A stretch of DNA of 64,000 bases from Cohnella xylanilytica (GCF_014212175.1 NZ_JACJVR010000050.1:1-64000), one strand, 5' to 3'. Shown: positions 54,401-61,740, counted from the stretch's first letter. The notes: generated by a model from the sequence alone, not told the origin. A program made the numbers and translations.

Positions 54401-55555
54401 ACGCCGCAAGCCGGATCGGGCGGCGTCGTCAAGGCGGAGGCGAAGCCGGACGCGTCGGGCGTCGCGTCCGTCGCGATCGGCGCGGACGCCGTGAAGGAGG
54501 CGCTGAAGAACGCCTCCGGACGCACTCTCGCGGTGGAGCTGGCACCCGCGGAAGGGACGAAGACGGTGAACGTCGAGCTTCCCGTTCAACCGCTGATCGG
54601 AGCGGACGGCGGCGTGGACGCGGTCCGCATTCAGACCGGTCTCGCGACGGTAACCGTGTCGACCGGTTTGCTTGAGCGTGCGGGGGCGGCTTCCGGCACC
54701 GTGAAGCTGACCGTCTCGGAAGCCGAAGCGATCGATAAGCTTGGCGGAAGCATGGGGTACGACATCGCGCTGAGCGCGAACGGCCAGCCGGTCGGCGCGT
54801 TCGCAGCCGGAGACGTCGTCGTGTCGCTGGATTACGAGTTGAAGCCGGGAGAAAATCCGGATCAAGTGGTGGCGTACTATGTGGGGGAAGACGGCAAGCT
54901 GGAAGTCGTCCGCAACGCGAAGTACGACGCCGCTGCCGGCAAGGCGACGTTTAAGGCCGCGAAGCCCGGCCGGTACGCGGCTGCTTATGCGGAAGTGAGC
55001 TTCAGCGACATGCCGCAGGCCGCTTGGGCGAGCGAAGCGATTCGAGCGCTGGCCGCGAGGGGCGCCGTCTCCGGCGTCGGAGGCGGGGCGTTCGACCCGA
55101 ACGGCAGCGTCACGAGAGCGGAATTCGTCGCGATGCTTGTGAACCTGTTCGGGCTGGCGGACGAAGGAGCGACGACGACGCTGAGCGACGCGAAGGCAGG
55201 CGCCTGGTACTACGAGGCGGTCGCTTCCGCGCAGAAGCTCGGCATCGTCAGAGGCAAGCCGGACGGAACGTTCGGCGTCGCCGATCCGATCACCCGCCAG
55301 GATATGGCGGTCCTGATCCACAAGGCGGCCGTGCTGCTTCAAGCTCGCCTGGAAGCCGGGGAGGGAGCGGGCGCAGGCGCAGGCGGCGGGTTCGCCGACC
55401 AAGCCTCGATCTCCGCTTACGCGCTCGAAGCGGTTCGGAAGATGCAGCAGGCGGGCATCCTTCAGGGCGCGAACGGCCAATTCCTGCCGCAAGGGGAGAC
55501 GACGCGCGCGCAGGCGGCGGCGATCCTGTACCGGCTGTTCCGATTGGTCGATTAA
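48413..55555 (+). CDS. Secreted multidomain GH13 amylase/pullulanase with SLH anchor
   Basis: 2380 residues. Signal peptide about 1-45 (RRQGWGILLSIALIAQLALG, cut near AAAEE). Then an Ala/Pro/Glu-rich linker, starch-binding modules including two X25-type units (about 320-415 and 432-510), a CBM34-like domain, and the GH13 catalytic domain from about 672 (WMKNAVVYQIFPDRFFDG). Catalytic residues: nucleophile Asp near 1041 (GWRLDVAPD), acid/base Glu near 1080 (ILGEEWG), Asp near 1153 (DSHDTVRSL). FN3 domains near 1353, 1557 and 1886, a CBM20-like domain near 1650, and three SLH repeats from about 2195. Cell-surface starch/pullulan degradation. ATG 48413 follows GGGAGGAAG. Confidence 0.92.
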   Translation: METQSQRSRYRRRSLRRQGWGILLSIALIAQLALGAYPGRAAAEEAVAPIEATVDAATGDPAAQEPGTPAGEAAAASDGTAAPDSGNATQQPDGESAQPSEQPSAEQPTLQPDGQPAQPSEQPSAEPSALAADAALAAATKANEDGSVTFNLPASSIQWMANGTFNEWGNGSGPSQVIDANDSTQSYLKLEGLEPNKEYEYKLLLNGTWTEGDNLKAVADAQGVLKLPLPSATYSVKGSFDDWAQEQPLQEQAGVLTYTTAALQNGAYEYKFIANFAGQALYFNDPTNPITASNGNSKIVVGETGPELKPDAIEEQPGGKTNWVLAGSFQKGLGESADWKPDGTATRMKHLVGDYYAYSAVLDAGSYEFKITRNGDWDSGISNGGNNIQFTLPKQAKVNFYVNGETKEARIAVPDDATVNGIERYAPKRTEANGPRLVGSLQTQFGEDAWSPSTAKQFFIDYYFNDTVYKLQRTLTEGAHEAKVVMGASWDDENFGNGSDNLKFKLSETADVTFSFDNGESPKKLKADYKIGDGKYDGKVDTSRIAFDSRSVTFKKPFGAIKQGAEDLTLRISVKHDDVQVARVELTNGEGLATTYPMRKATTVGDQDYYETVIPKSAFDQIGIWGYKFILIDGSEKAEYGDDGNSGGAGTATADGAIPFNLTVYAADYKTPDWMKNAVVYQIFPDRFFDGNKDNNRAKLVDGSRGVRTETGPNAGQIETTPIQYYDGGVPNDPAAGQVWGKWGDVPERPDRSSPENAPYYPDAKTDGVWNNEFYGGDIQGIEQKLDYLKQLGVTAVYLNPVAWASSSHKYDATDYKHLDPMFGEPVYNKPGDPASGLNYEETRKKSDEVFAKFAKAAAQKGIRIINDGVFNHVGDDSIYFDRYEKYPEIGAYEYWAKVWTLKAKTPGMTKEQAEQKVREEFTSKINPATGQKYKYPDDFGFTTWFTIGEQTALDKDTSNTHFAYDAWWGYDSLPAMDAKEPQAGDDQAIAGQHEWNNVDYRDHVIGYDLTGKTDDEASAAMQNAASQRWMWMGSSGWRLDVAPDVSSGTWQKFREAVKSAAGRTDANGKKIDEPIILGEEWGVATKYLLGDQFDSVMNYRFRGAIQDFIINAGKETANAANASNLNDALERIREDYPKEAWQAMLNLVDSHDTVRSLTKLDHPTWEEENVKIAPEATDKALKQQALIALFQMGYPGAPTVYYGDEVGLTGTKDPDSRRTFPWERISGGANGTYDATGRYAELYNTYRKAAEIRNANEVLRTGDLKLAYAKDNTIAYARKNETKGALVVVNAGGAPSEIEADVTGYLPDGTKLVDRLGGTVSGTVAGGKIKLTVPALTGYLMISEGNLVTVQSPANLKAEPGSGSVTLTWDAVDQADGYRVYRAPIDGGAVELLGDVTATTYTDSSVENGIKYYYAVTTKQGAGESLIGDMASATPSFPIRSVAKPSQAPEVTLGVGNTTGDIKADVDVPGLTDDAAHAGQDAPHLSVQLVVYKEGDEEHASEIAMIYAADSGTAKTYRAKFEPTEPGTYFYYAKASTDNEETFVSSEKASFDAVADAGDTTPPAAPSLAAIVVESGQANLVWTASGEDAAGYEVYRKAAGGTYAKIATLRNATSYTDYTVSNGTAYTYKVAAFDASYNRAFSEERSVTPQLVMVDVTLRLHLPDYTPATDDIYIAGSLNGWTANGGKLNVPSGATNRSVVEYTFKMMAGKSIEYKYTRGSWSTEAFTSHSRTENDAEDYGNWAYSSTDTNMKLTIRNEGGNKMTVNDYVLRWVDMPMIVTMPRISYGDDIAYETTDDKFTLKAQVPYGVAFTINGQPLPEGGMDDKGNVYVEKIPLAAGENVFELHIQPTQETIDLPWYTDDGRAGQATKTLKLTIHRTGGGGGDTTAPGEATEAKITAGSGKLTARWKDPADADLAKVKVTVVGSDTIAPVVVDKGVQRAVVSGLKNGTKYTLRIQTIDASGNVSAGVEASGTPRSSGSGGSGTGTPPATTNPETPQAGSGGVVKAEAKPDASGVASVAIGADAVKEALKNASGRTLAVELAPAEGTKTVNVELPVQPLIGADGGVDAVRIQTGLATVTVSTGLLERAGAASGTVKLTVSEAEAIDKLGGSMGYDIALSANGQPVGAFAAGDVVVSLDYELKPGENPDQVVAYYVGEDGKLEVVRNAKYDAAAGKATFKAAKPGRYAAAYAEVSFSDMPQAAWASEAIRALAARGAVSGVGGGAFDPNGSVTRAEFVAMLVNLFGLADEGATTTLSDAKAGAWYYEAVASAQKLGIVRGKPDGTFGVADPITRQDMAVLIHKAAVLLQARLEAGEGAGAGAGGGFADQASISAYALEAVRKMQQAGILQGANGQFLPQGETTRAQAAAILYRLFRLVD

Positions 55556-55593
55556 CGCCGCGAAATACGGTTCTCCGCGCCCCTGTCGCGGCC

Positions 55594-55637
55594 TCCCTGC
55601 GGAAGAGAGCTTCGGCTCCTTCCGCGGGGATTTTTTA
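55594..55637 (+). terminator. Terminator after the amylase gene
   Basis: CCCTGCGGAAG...AGC / GCT...CTTCCGCGGGG around a TTCG tetraloop, followed by ATTTTTTATT. Strong intrinsic terminator isolating the amylase gene from the arg operon. Confidence 0.9.
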
Positions 55638-55648
55638 TTGCGTCAAAC

Positions 55649-55687
55649 CATTGTATAAAAAATCATTCGGATGTATAATGATACGGA
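55649..55687 (+). promoter_or_regulatory. arg promoter P1 with overlapping ARG-box-like sites
   Basis: TTGTAT (55651-55656), 17 bases, perfect TATAAT (55674-55679). Two sequences resembling the AhrC/ArgR operator (core TG-N-AT, A/T run, AT-N-CA) overlap it: TTGTATAAAAAATCATT over the -35 and ATGTATAATGATACGG over the -10, about one and a half to two turns apart. This arrangement predicts repression by arginine-bound AhrC. Confidence 0.7.
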
Positions 55688-55718
55688 ATTCCACATCGGC
55701 GGCCGCGGTCTTTTCTTT

Positions 55719-55747
55719 TTTACATCCGCAGCCGGATTCGGTACAAT
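55719..55747 (+). promoter_or_regulatory. arg promoter P2
   Basis: TTTACA (55719-55724), 17 bases, TACAAT (55742-55747), 79 bases before argC. A short hairpin GAAGGT-TG-ACCTTC (55795-55808) sits just before the argC Shine-Dalgarno. I see no clear ARG box over this promoter. Confidence 0.55.
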
Positions 55748-55825
55748 AAAAGTTGGTTTTTCCGACCAGCAATCGTTCGTTCTATATCGATAAAGAAGGT
55801 TGACCTTCATAGGGAGAGAATCGTT

Positions 55826-56890
55826 ATGACGCATACCGCGACTTCGCACGCGAGAGTGGCGATCGTCGGCTCCACCGGCTACGGCGGCGTCGAGCTCATC
55901 CGCCTGCTCGCCGCCCATCCGCAAGCGACCGTGACCTCGGTCGTCTCGTCTTCTTCGGCGGGCACGCTGTTCTCGGAGGGCTTCCCGCATCTGACGGAGA
56001 TCGTCACCGACGAGCTGGACGCCGTCGACCCCGAGCTGATCCGCTCCAAGGCGGACGTCGTGTTCCTCGCGACGCCGCATGGCGTGAGCTCGAAGCTGGC
56101 GCCGCAATTCCTCGACGCCGGGCTGAAGGTGATCGACCTGTCCGGCGACTTCCGGCTGAAGCAGCCGGAGACGTATAGGGAGTGGTACAAGAAGGACGCT
56201 CCCGAGCAGGCCTATCTCGACCGCGCCGTGTTCGGCATGTGCGAGCTGTTCGGGGACGAAGTGGCGGGCGCCGACTTCGTGTCGAATCCGGGCTGTTTTC
56301 CGACGGCGACGACTCTCGGTCTGTATCCGGCCGTTCAAGCGGGCTGGATCGATCCGGACACCATTATCATCGATTCGAAGACGGGAGTGTCCGGCTCGGG
56401 CCGCGGCCTGAACCTCTCCGCCCACTTCTCCGAGGTGAACGAGAACCTTAAGGCTTACAAGGTCGGGCAGCACCAGCACACGCCGGAGATCGAGATGGTG
56501 CTGGAGCGGGCGGCGGGCCGTCCGGTCACGACGACCTTCACGACCCACCTCGTCCCGATGACGCGGGGGATCATGAGCACGATGTACGCCACGCTGACCG
56601 ACAAGAGCCGGAGCAGCGCGGAGTTCGCGGAATTATACCGTCAGTTCTACGAAGGCCGCCGCTTCGTGCGGGTGCGTCCGACGGGCGTCTACCCGGCGAC
56701 GAAGGAAGTGTACGGCTCCAATTATTGCGATATCGGCATGAACGTCGACCCCCGGACCGGACGGATCACGATCATCTCCGTCATCGACAATCTGGTCAAG
56801 GGCGCGGCGGGCCAGGCGATCCAGAACCTTAACCTGATGATGGGCTGGGACGAGACGCTCGGCTTGCTTTTCACCCCGGTATATCCATAA
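55826..56890 (+). CDS. argC: ArgC, N-acetyl-gamma-glutamyl-phosphate reductase
   Basis: Third step of arginine synthesis: NADPH reduction of N-acetylglutamyl phosphate. 354 residues. NADP site VAIVGSTGYGGVELIRLL, LATPHGVSSKLAPQFL, FVSNPGCFPTATTLGLYP with catalytic Cys, SKTGVSGSGRGLNLSAHF, and HQHTPEIEMVL. First gene of the arg operon; Shine-Dalgarno AGGGAGAG. 34 bases separate it from argJ. Confidence 0.97.
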   Translation: MTHTATSHARVAIVGSTGYGGVELIRLLAAHPQATVTSVVSSSSAGTLFSEGFPHLTEIVTDELDAVDPELIRSKADVVFLATPHGVSSKLAPQFLDAGLKVIDLSGDFRLKQPETYREWYKKDAPEQAYLDRAVFGMCELFGDEVAGADFVSNPGCFPTATTLGLYPAVQAGWIDPDTIIIDSKTGVSGSGRGLNLSAHFSEVNENLKAYKVGQHQHTPEIEMVLERAAGRPVTTTFTTHLVPMTRGIMSTMYATLTDKSRSSAEFAELYRQFYEGRRFVRVRPTGVYPATKEVYGSNYCDIGMNVDPRTGRITIISVIDNLVKGAAGQAIQNLNLMMGWDETLGLLFTPVYP

Positions 56891-56924
56891 TCCATTCGCA
56901 TACTAACGGAGGAACCGAACTGTC

Positions 56925-58154
56925 ATGGGGAAGACATACGAGATCGTTCCGGACGGCGGCGTCACGTCGCCTAAGGGATTCAAGGCCGGCGGCCTTCATT
57001 GCGGCTTGAAGAAGACGGACCGCCACGACCTGGGCGTCATCTACTGCGAGGTGCCGGCCGCGGCGGCGGCGGTGTACACGACGAACCTGTTCCAGGCGGC
57101 TCCGCTTCAGGTGACGCGCGAGAGCCTGGCCGAGGAAGGCGTGCTGCGCGCGGTGCTCGTCAACAGCGGCAATGCCAACGCGTGTACGGGCCGGCAGGGC
57201 GAAGACGACGCGCGGGCGATGCGGTCCGGGATCGCGGAGGCGCTCGGCATTCCGAAGCACCAGGTGGCGGTCGCTTCGACGGGCGTCATCGGCGAGCTGC
57301 TCAAGATGGACCGGGTCCACGCCGGCATCGCCAAGCTGCCGGAGAGGCTGAGCGCGGACGAGCGCGGATCGGACGATTTCTGCCAGGCGATTCTGACGAC
57401 GGACCTCGTGAAGAAGACCGCCTGCGTCAGGCTGACGGTCGACGGGCGGGAAGTCGTCATCGCCGGCGCGGCCAAAGGCTCGGGCATGATTCACCCGAAC
57501 ATGGCGACGATGCTCGGCTTCGTGACGACGGACGCGGCGATCCCGGCTCCGCTGCTGCAGGAGCTGCTGCGGGAATCGACCGACGTCACGTTCAACATGA
57601 TCACCGTCGACGGCGACACGAGCACGAACGACATGCTTGTCGCGATGGCGAGCGGATTGGCGGGCAACAAGCCGCTGTCCCGCGATCACGCGGACTTCGC
57701 GGCGTTCGCGGACGGCCTGCGCTACGTGTGCGAGGTGCTGGCGAAGGCGATCGCCCGCGACGGCGAAGGCGCGACGAAGCTGATCGAGACGACCGTCGTC
57801 GGCGCGGGCAGCGACGAAGACGCGCGGGCGATCGCGAAGACGATCATCGGCTCGAGCCTCGTCAAGTCGGCGGCGTTCGGCGCCGACGCCAACTGGGGGC
57901 GGATCATCGCCGCCGTCGGGCGCGCGGGCGTCTCGGACATCGACGTGAACACCGTCGATATCCGGCTCGGCGACATCTCCGTGCTGGAGCAGTCGCGGCC
58001 CGTCGCTTTTGACGAGGAGGCGGCATTGGCTTATTTGAAGGGCGACACGGTGGCCATTCACGTCGACCTGAACCACGGCAGCGGCCGGGCGGTCGCCTGG
58101 GGCTGCGACCTGACCTACGATTACGTGCGGATCAACGCCGCTTATCGGACGTAG
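56925..58154 (+). CDS. argJ: ArgJ, ornithine acetyltransferase/N-acetylglutamate synthase
   Basis: Recycles the acetyl group from N-acetylornithine to glutamate; 409 residues, made as a precursor cut into alpha and beta chains. Cleavage and catalytic Thr lie in KGSGMIHPNMATMLGFVTTD (cut before T in M-A-T-M-L). Other family stretches: GFKAGGLHCGLKK, VLVNSGNANACTGRQGEDDA, FNMITVDGDTSTNDM and NWGRIIAAVGRAG. Whether it also uses acetyl-CoA cannot be read from sequence, but no argA or argE is present in the window. Confidence 0.97.
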   Translation: MGKTYEIVPDGGVTSPKGFKAGGLHCGLKKTDRHDLGVIYCEVPAAAAAVYTTNLFQAAPLQVTRESLAEEGVLRAVLVNSGNANACTGRQGEDDARAMRSGIAEALGIPKHQVAVASTGVIGELLKMDRVHAGIAKLPERLSADERGSDDFCQAILTTDLVKKTACVRLTVDGREVVIAGAAKGSGMIHPNMATMLGFVTTDAAIPAPLLQELLRESTDVTFNMITVDGDTSTNDMLVAMASGLAGNKPLSRDHADFAAFADGLRYVCEVLAKAIARDGEGATKLIETTVVGAGSDEDARAIAKTIIGSSLVKSAAFGADANWGRIIAAVGRAGVSDIDVNTVDIRLGDISVLEQSRPVAFDEEAALAYLKGDTVAIHVDLNHGSGRAVAWGCDLTYDYVRINAAYRT

Positions 58155-58173
58155 AAGGCGGGGGAAGACGGAT

Positions 58174-58968
58174 ATGGCGAAGACGAACCGATTCGTGATG
58201 AAGTGCGGAGGCAGCACGCTCGCTGCGCTGCCGGACGCTTTCTTTCAAGATTTGACGGAGCTGCAGGGGAACGGCGTTCAGCCGGTCATCGTCCACGGGG
58301 GCGGGCCGGCGATCAACGAGACGCTCGGCAAGCTCGGCATCGAGAGCAAGTTCGTGAACGGACTGCGGGCCACCGACGAAGCGACGCTCGAAGTGGTGGA
58401 GATGGTGCTCGCCGGCCGGATCAACAAGGAGATCGTGCGGCGTCTGCAGCAGAACGGGGCGAAGGCGCTCGGCCTGTCCGGCACCGACGGCCGCCTGATC
58501 GAGGCGCGCCCGGTCGCCAACGCCGACGAGATCGGCTTCGTCGGCGACATTACCGGCGTCAACTCGGAGCTGATCGAAGGCATTATCGGGCTGGGCTACC
58601 TGCCCGTCATCGCTCCGATCGGCATCGACGCCGAGGGGCAGCGGTACAACATCAACGCCGACACGGCGGCCGGAGCGGTCGCTTCGCATCTGGGAGTCGA
58701 GACGATGATCGTCGTGACGGACGTTCTCGGCATTATGCGCACGGTGGACGGCGAGAAGAAGGTGCTGCCGCAGGTGACGTTCGCGGAGATCGAAGAGATG
58801 ATCGCGAGCGGCGAGATCTACGGCGGCATGATCCCGAAGGTGCGCGCCGCGATGAGCTGCCTGCACGGCGACGTGCGCGAGGTGCTCATCGTCGACGGCG
58901 CCGCGCCCCGCGTCCTGAGCCGCGCCGTCCGCGAAGGCGGGCTCGGCACGCGCATCTTGCGGGGCTAG
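58174..58968 (+). CDS. argB: ArgB, acetylglutamate kinase
   Basis: Phosphorylates N-acetylglutamate. 264 residues of the amino-acid kinase fold: FVMKCGGSTLAALPDAFFQD, VIVHGGGPAINETLGKLG, FVNGLRATDEATLEVVEMVL, GLSGTDGRLIEARPV, YNINADTAAGAVASHLG and GGMIPKVRAAMSCL. It lacks the N-terminal helix of arginine-inhibited kinases, so feedback inhibition may rest elsewhere. 19 bases after argJ; followed by a 553-base repeat-rich gap. Confidence 0.96.
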   Translation: MAKTNRFVMKCGGSTLAALPDAFFQDLTELQGNGVQPVIVHGGGPAINETLGKLGIESKFVNGLRATDEATLEVVEMVLAGRINKEIVRRLQQNGAKALGLSGTDGRLIEARPVANADEIGFVGDITGVNSELIEGIIGLGYLPVIAPIGIDAEGQRYNINADTAAGAVASHLGVETMIVVTDVLGIMRTVDGEKKVLPQVTFAEIEEMIASGEIYGGMIPKVRAAMSCLHGDVREVLIVDGAAPRVLSRAVREGGLGTRILRG

Positions 58969-59043
58969 GGTAAGCGCGTTAAGCTCGTTACCGCCCGGAT
59001 TGGCGCGGCGCGCGCGGGGGTTGGCCCTCCTCGCCGCAGCTCC

Positions 59044-59270
59044 GTAACCGCCAAAATGGCTGTTACAGAGCCCCGCGAGCGAGATCGGCGAGCTGCAACC
59101 GCCAAAATGGAGGTTACAGAGCTGCGGGAGCGAGACTGGTGATCTGTAACCGCCAAAATGGAGGTTACAGCGCCACATGAGCGAGACTGGCATTCTGTAA
59201 TCGCCAAAATGGAGGTTGCAGAGCCTCGCAAGCGAAATTGGCGAGCTGTAACCGCCAAAATGGCTGTTAC
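59044..59270 (+). repeat. Five-copy 51-bp tandem hairpin repeat
   Basis: The unit core GTAACCGCCAAAATGG-(AG/CT)-GTTAC starts at 59044, 59095, 59146, 59197 and 59248: an exact 51-base period. Each core can fold with GTAAC/GTTAC and CC/GG pairing around AAAAT; the connecting part reads roughly AGAGC..CG.GAGCGAGA.TGGCGA.CT. Because 51 is a multiple of three, the opposite strand stays open through it, but this looks like a by-product. Copies 1 and 5 have GGCTG, copies 2-4 GGAGG. Confidence 0.9.
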
Positions 59271-59281
59271 AGAGCTGCGCC

Positions 59282-59332
59282 AACCGCAAGGTTAGGTTCG
59301 GGACGGGGACCTTGCGGTTTGGGGCTGAGAGA
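59282..59332 (+). terminator. Hairpin, possible attenuator, between argB and argD
   Basis: Perfect 11-bp inverted repeat AACCGCAAGGT (59282-59292) / ACCTTGCGGTT (59319-59329), 26-base loop, followed by TGGGG. Weak U-tract, so termination would be partial at best. Confidence 0.4.
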
Positions 59333-59359
59333 AGTTTGGCGATGCGTTAGCCGAAAAGG

Positions 59360-59471
59360 CCGGAATCGTTCCGGAGCAACGAAGTGGTCGCCTTTGCCCG
59401 CGGATTCCATCCTTTTCGGGGGTTACCGTTCAATGGAATCTGCGGGCAACAGCGAGCGGAAGAACGATCCG
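59360..59471 (+). repeat. Large imperfect inverted repeat, MITE/REP-like
   Basis: Core arms GCCCGCGGATTCCAT (59396-59410) and ATGGAATCTGCGGGC (59433-59447) pair over 15 positions with one G-T. Outer parts continue imperfectly: CCGGAATCGTTCCGG (59360-59374) on the left, CGGAAGAACGATCCG (59457-59471) on the right. No coding sequence. Together with the tandem repeat and the hairpin it fills the gap 58969-59521. Confidence 0.65.
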
Positions 59472-59521
59472 CCCGTTCGGCTTGGCGCCATCGCCCACAA
59501 TAATCGAAGGGAGAGTTCGGC

Positions 59522-60706
59522 ATGAGCAGTTTGTTTCCTACCTTTGCGCGTTATCCGATCACTTTGGTCAAGGGGAAGGGCAGCCGTCTTTGGGACGATC
59601 AAGGCAAGGAGTATCTGGACTTCATGACCGGCATCGCGGTCACGGGTCTGGGGCACGTTCCGGAGCGGGTGAAGAACGCGCTCGTGAGCCAGCTCGACCA
59701 ACTTTGGCACGTATCCAACCTTTTCTACACGCCGAACCAGGAGAAGGCCGCCAAGCTGCTGACCGACAACAGCTGCGCCGACGCCGTCTTCTTCTGCAAC
59801 AGCGGCGCCGAGGCGAACGAGGCGGCGATCAAGCTCGCCCGCCGCTACCACCAGACGGTGCTCGGCAACGGCCGCTACGAGATCGTCACGTTCACGAAAT
59901 CGTTCCACGGGCGGACGCTCGCGACGCTGACCGCCACGGGACAGGATAAAGTCAAAGAAGGCTTCCTGCCGCTGCCTCAAGGCTTCGTGCACGTGCCGAT
60001 GAACGATCTGGCCGCGCTGGAAGCCGCCATTACCGACAAGACGGCCGCCGTCATGTTCGAGCTGATTCAGGCGGAGGGCGGCGTCCATATCGCCGACCCG
60101 GCGTTCGTGAAGGCCGTCCGCGAGCTGTGCGACCGCCACGGCCTGCTGCTCATCCTGGACGAGATCCAGACCGGCATGGGCCGCACCGGCAAAATGTTCG
60201 CCTACGAGAACTACGGTATCGAACCGGACATTTTCACCCTCGCGAAAGGGATCGGCAGCGGCTTCCCGGTCGGCGCGATGCTGGCGAAGGCTCCGCTCAT
60301 CCCGGCGTTCACCGCCGGCTCGCACGGCTCCACATTCAGCGGGACGCCGATCGCGACCGCGGCCATCATCGCGACGATCGAGACGATGCTCATCGAGCAG
60401 GCGCCCCAGCGCGCCGCCGCGTCCGGCGAGCTGCTTCTCTCGCGGCTGAAGGAAGCGCTCGGCGGGCTGCCGAACGTCGTCGAGGTGCGCGGCCAAGGGC
60501 TGCTCGTCGGCATCGAATGCGCGGGCCCGGTCGCGGATACGATCACCGAGCTGCAGCATCGCGGGCTGCTCGTCATCACGGCCGGCCCGAACGTGCTGCG
60601 CCTGCTGCCGAACCTGCTCGTGACCGAGCAGGAGATCAACGAGGCGGTCGGCATCCTCGCCTCCGTCCTGACCGAACAAGCGGCCGCCAAATCGGCCGCC
60701 GAATAA
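59522..60706 (+). CDS. argD: ArgD, acetylornithine aminotransferase
   Basis: Class III PLP aminotransferase making N-acetylornithine, 394 residues: GSRLWDDQGKEYLDFMTGIA, HVSNLFYTPNQEKAAKLL, FFCNSGAEANEAAIKLAR, SFHGRTLATLTATGQ, LLILDEIQTGMGRTGKMFAY, and the PLP lysine in FTLAKGIGSGFPVGAML. It is preceded by AAGGGAGAG. The acetylornithine assignment rests on operon position, since related transaminases share these motifs. Confidence 0.95.
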   Translation: MSSLFPTFARYPITLVKGKGSRLWDDQGKEYLDFMTGIAVTGLGHVPERVKNALVSQLDQLWHVSNLFYTPNQEKAAKLLTDNSCADAVFFCNSGAEANEAAIKLARRYHQTVLGNGRYEIVTFTKSFHGRTLATLTATGQDKVKEGFLPLPQGFVHVPMNDLAALEAAITDKTAAVMFELIQAEGGVHIADPAFVKAVRELCDRHGLLLILDEIQTGMGRTGKMFAYENYGIEPDIFTLAKGIGSGFPVGAMLAKAPLIPAFTAGSHGSTFSGTPIATAAIIATIETMLIEQAPQRAAASGELLLSRLKEALGGLPNVVEVRGQGLLVGIECAGPVADTITELQHRGLLVITAGPNVLRLLPNLLVTEQEINEAVGILASVLTEQAAAKSAAE

Positions 60707-60780
60707 TCCGAAGACAAGCGGCTGCCCCCGCGGCGGCCGACAACCGATAATCTACAACCACCTACGAAGGAGGGATCGCC

Positions 60781-61740
60781 TTGCACGCTGCCGCTAACGT
60801 GGAGGAGCTCGCTACCGGTCTCAGAGGCCGCGATTTTCTCGGACTCGTCGACTACAAGCCGGAAGAGATCCGTTACCTGATCGATCTGGCGATCGACTTG
60901 AAGCGCAAGCAGAAGAACGGCGAGATCTATCAGCCATTGAAAGGCAAGACGCTCGGAATGATATTCGAGAAGTCGTCCACCCGGACGCGGGTCTCTTTTG
61001 AAGTCGGCATGTACCAGTTGGGAGGCCACGCGCTGTTCCTGAGCCGCAACGACATCCAGATGGGCCGCGGCGAGACGATCCGCGACACGGCGATGACGAT
61101 GTCCCGTTACCTCGACGGCATCATCATCCGCACGTTCGGCCATCGCAACGTCGTCGAGCTGGCGCGTTCGGCGACCGTGCCGGTCATCAACGCCCTGTCC
61201 GACCAATCGCACCCGTGCCAGGCGCTGGCCGACTACCAGACGATCCTCGAGAAGAAGGGCAAGCTGGACGGTCTGAAAATCGCCTACATCGGAGACGGCA
61301 ACAATATGCTGCACTCTCTCATGATCGGGGCGAGCAAGCTGGGCCTGCACTTCGCCAGCGCTTCCCCGGAAGGGTACGATCCGGACGCGGAGCAGGTGAA
61401 GCTGGCCCGCGAGTTCGCCGGCGAGACCGGAGCCAAGATCGACATCGTGCGCGACCCGCGCGAAGCGGTCGAAGGAGCCGACGTCATCTACACGGACGTG
61501 TGGGCGAGCATGGGCTTCGAGGAAGAGCAGAAGGAGCGGGAGCGCGCCTTCAAGAGCTACCAGGTGAACGAGGAGCTGGCGAAGGGCGCCAAGTCCGACT
61601 ATCTGTTCATGCACTGCCTGCCCGCGCACCGCGGGGAGGAAGTGAGCGAGGGCGTTATCGACGGCCCGCACTCCGTTATTTTCGACGAGGCCGAGAACCG
61701 TCTGCACGCGCAGAAGGCGATCATGGCCGCGATCATGTAG
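60781..61740 (+). CDS. argF: ArgF, ornithine carbamoyltransferase
   Basis: Forms citrulline from ornithine and carbamoyl phosphate. 319 residues. Carbamoyl-phosphate loop EKSSTRTRVSFEVGMYQLGG, LSRNDIQMGRGETIRDTAM, LSDQSHPCQALADYQTI, YIGDGNNMLHSLM (ornithine side), WASMGFEEEQKER and MHCLPAHRGEEVSEGV with the catalytic HCLP. TTG 60781 is the start, eight bases after GAAGGAGGG. No carAB genes lie between argD and argF. Confidence 0.97.
   Translation: MHAAANVEELATGLRGRDFLGLVDYKPEEIRYLIDLAIDLKRKQKNGEIYQPLKGKTLGMIFEKSSTRTRVSFEVGMYQLGGHALFLSRNDIQMGRGETIRDTAMTMSRYLDGIIIRTFGHRNVVELARSATVPVINALSDQSHPCQALADYQTILEKKGKLDGLKIAYIGDGNNMLHSLMIGASKLGLHFASASPEGYDPDAEQVKLAREFAGETGAKIDIVRDPREAVEGADVIYTDVWASMGFEEEQKERERAFKSYQVNEELAKGAKSDYLFMHCLPAHRGEEVSEGVIDGPHSVIFDEAENRLHAQKAIMAAIM

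Noticed and set aside
48383..55492. Uninterrupted minus-strand frame of about 2370 codons opposite the amylase gene
   Set aside because: It mirrors the codon bias of the GC-rich sense gene; the translation is Arg/Val/Leu-rich low complexity without motifs, and no ribosome site or promoter supports it.
59044..59270. Possible CRISPR array
   Set aside because: Units are contiguous with conserved connecting sequence, there are no unique spacers and no cas genes nearby.
58132..59289. Minus-strand frame with a 17-residue repeat (LCNLHFGGYRSPVSL)
   Set aside because: The repeat is only the 51-bp DNA tandem unit read in one open frame; the rest is the shadow of argB.
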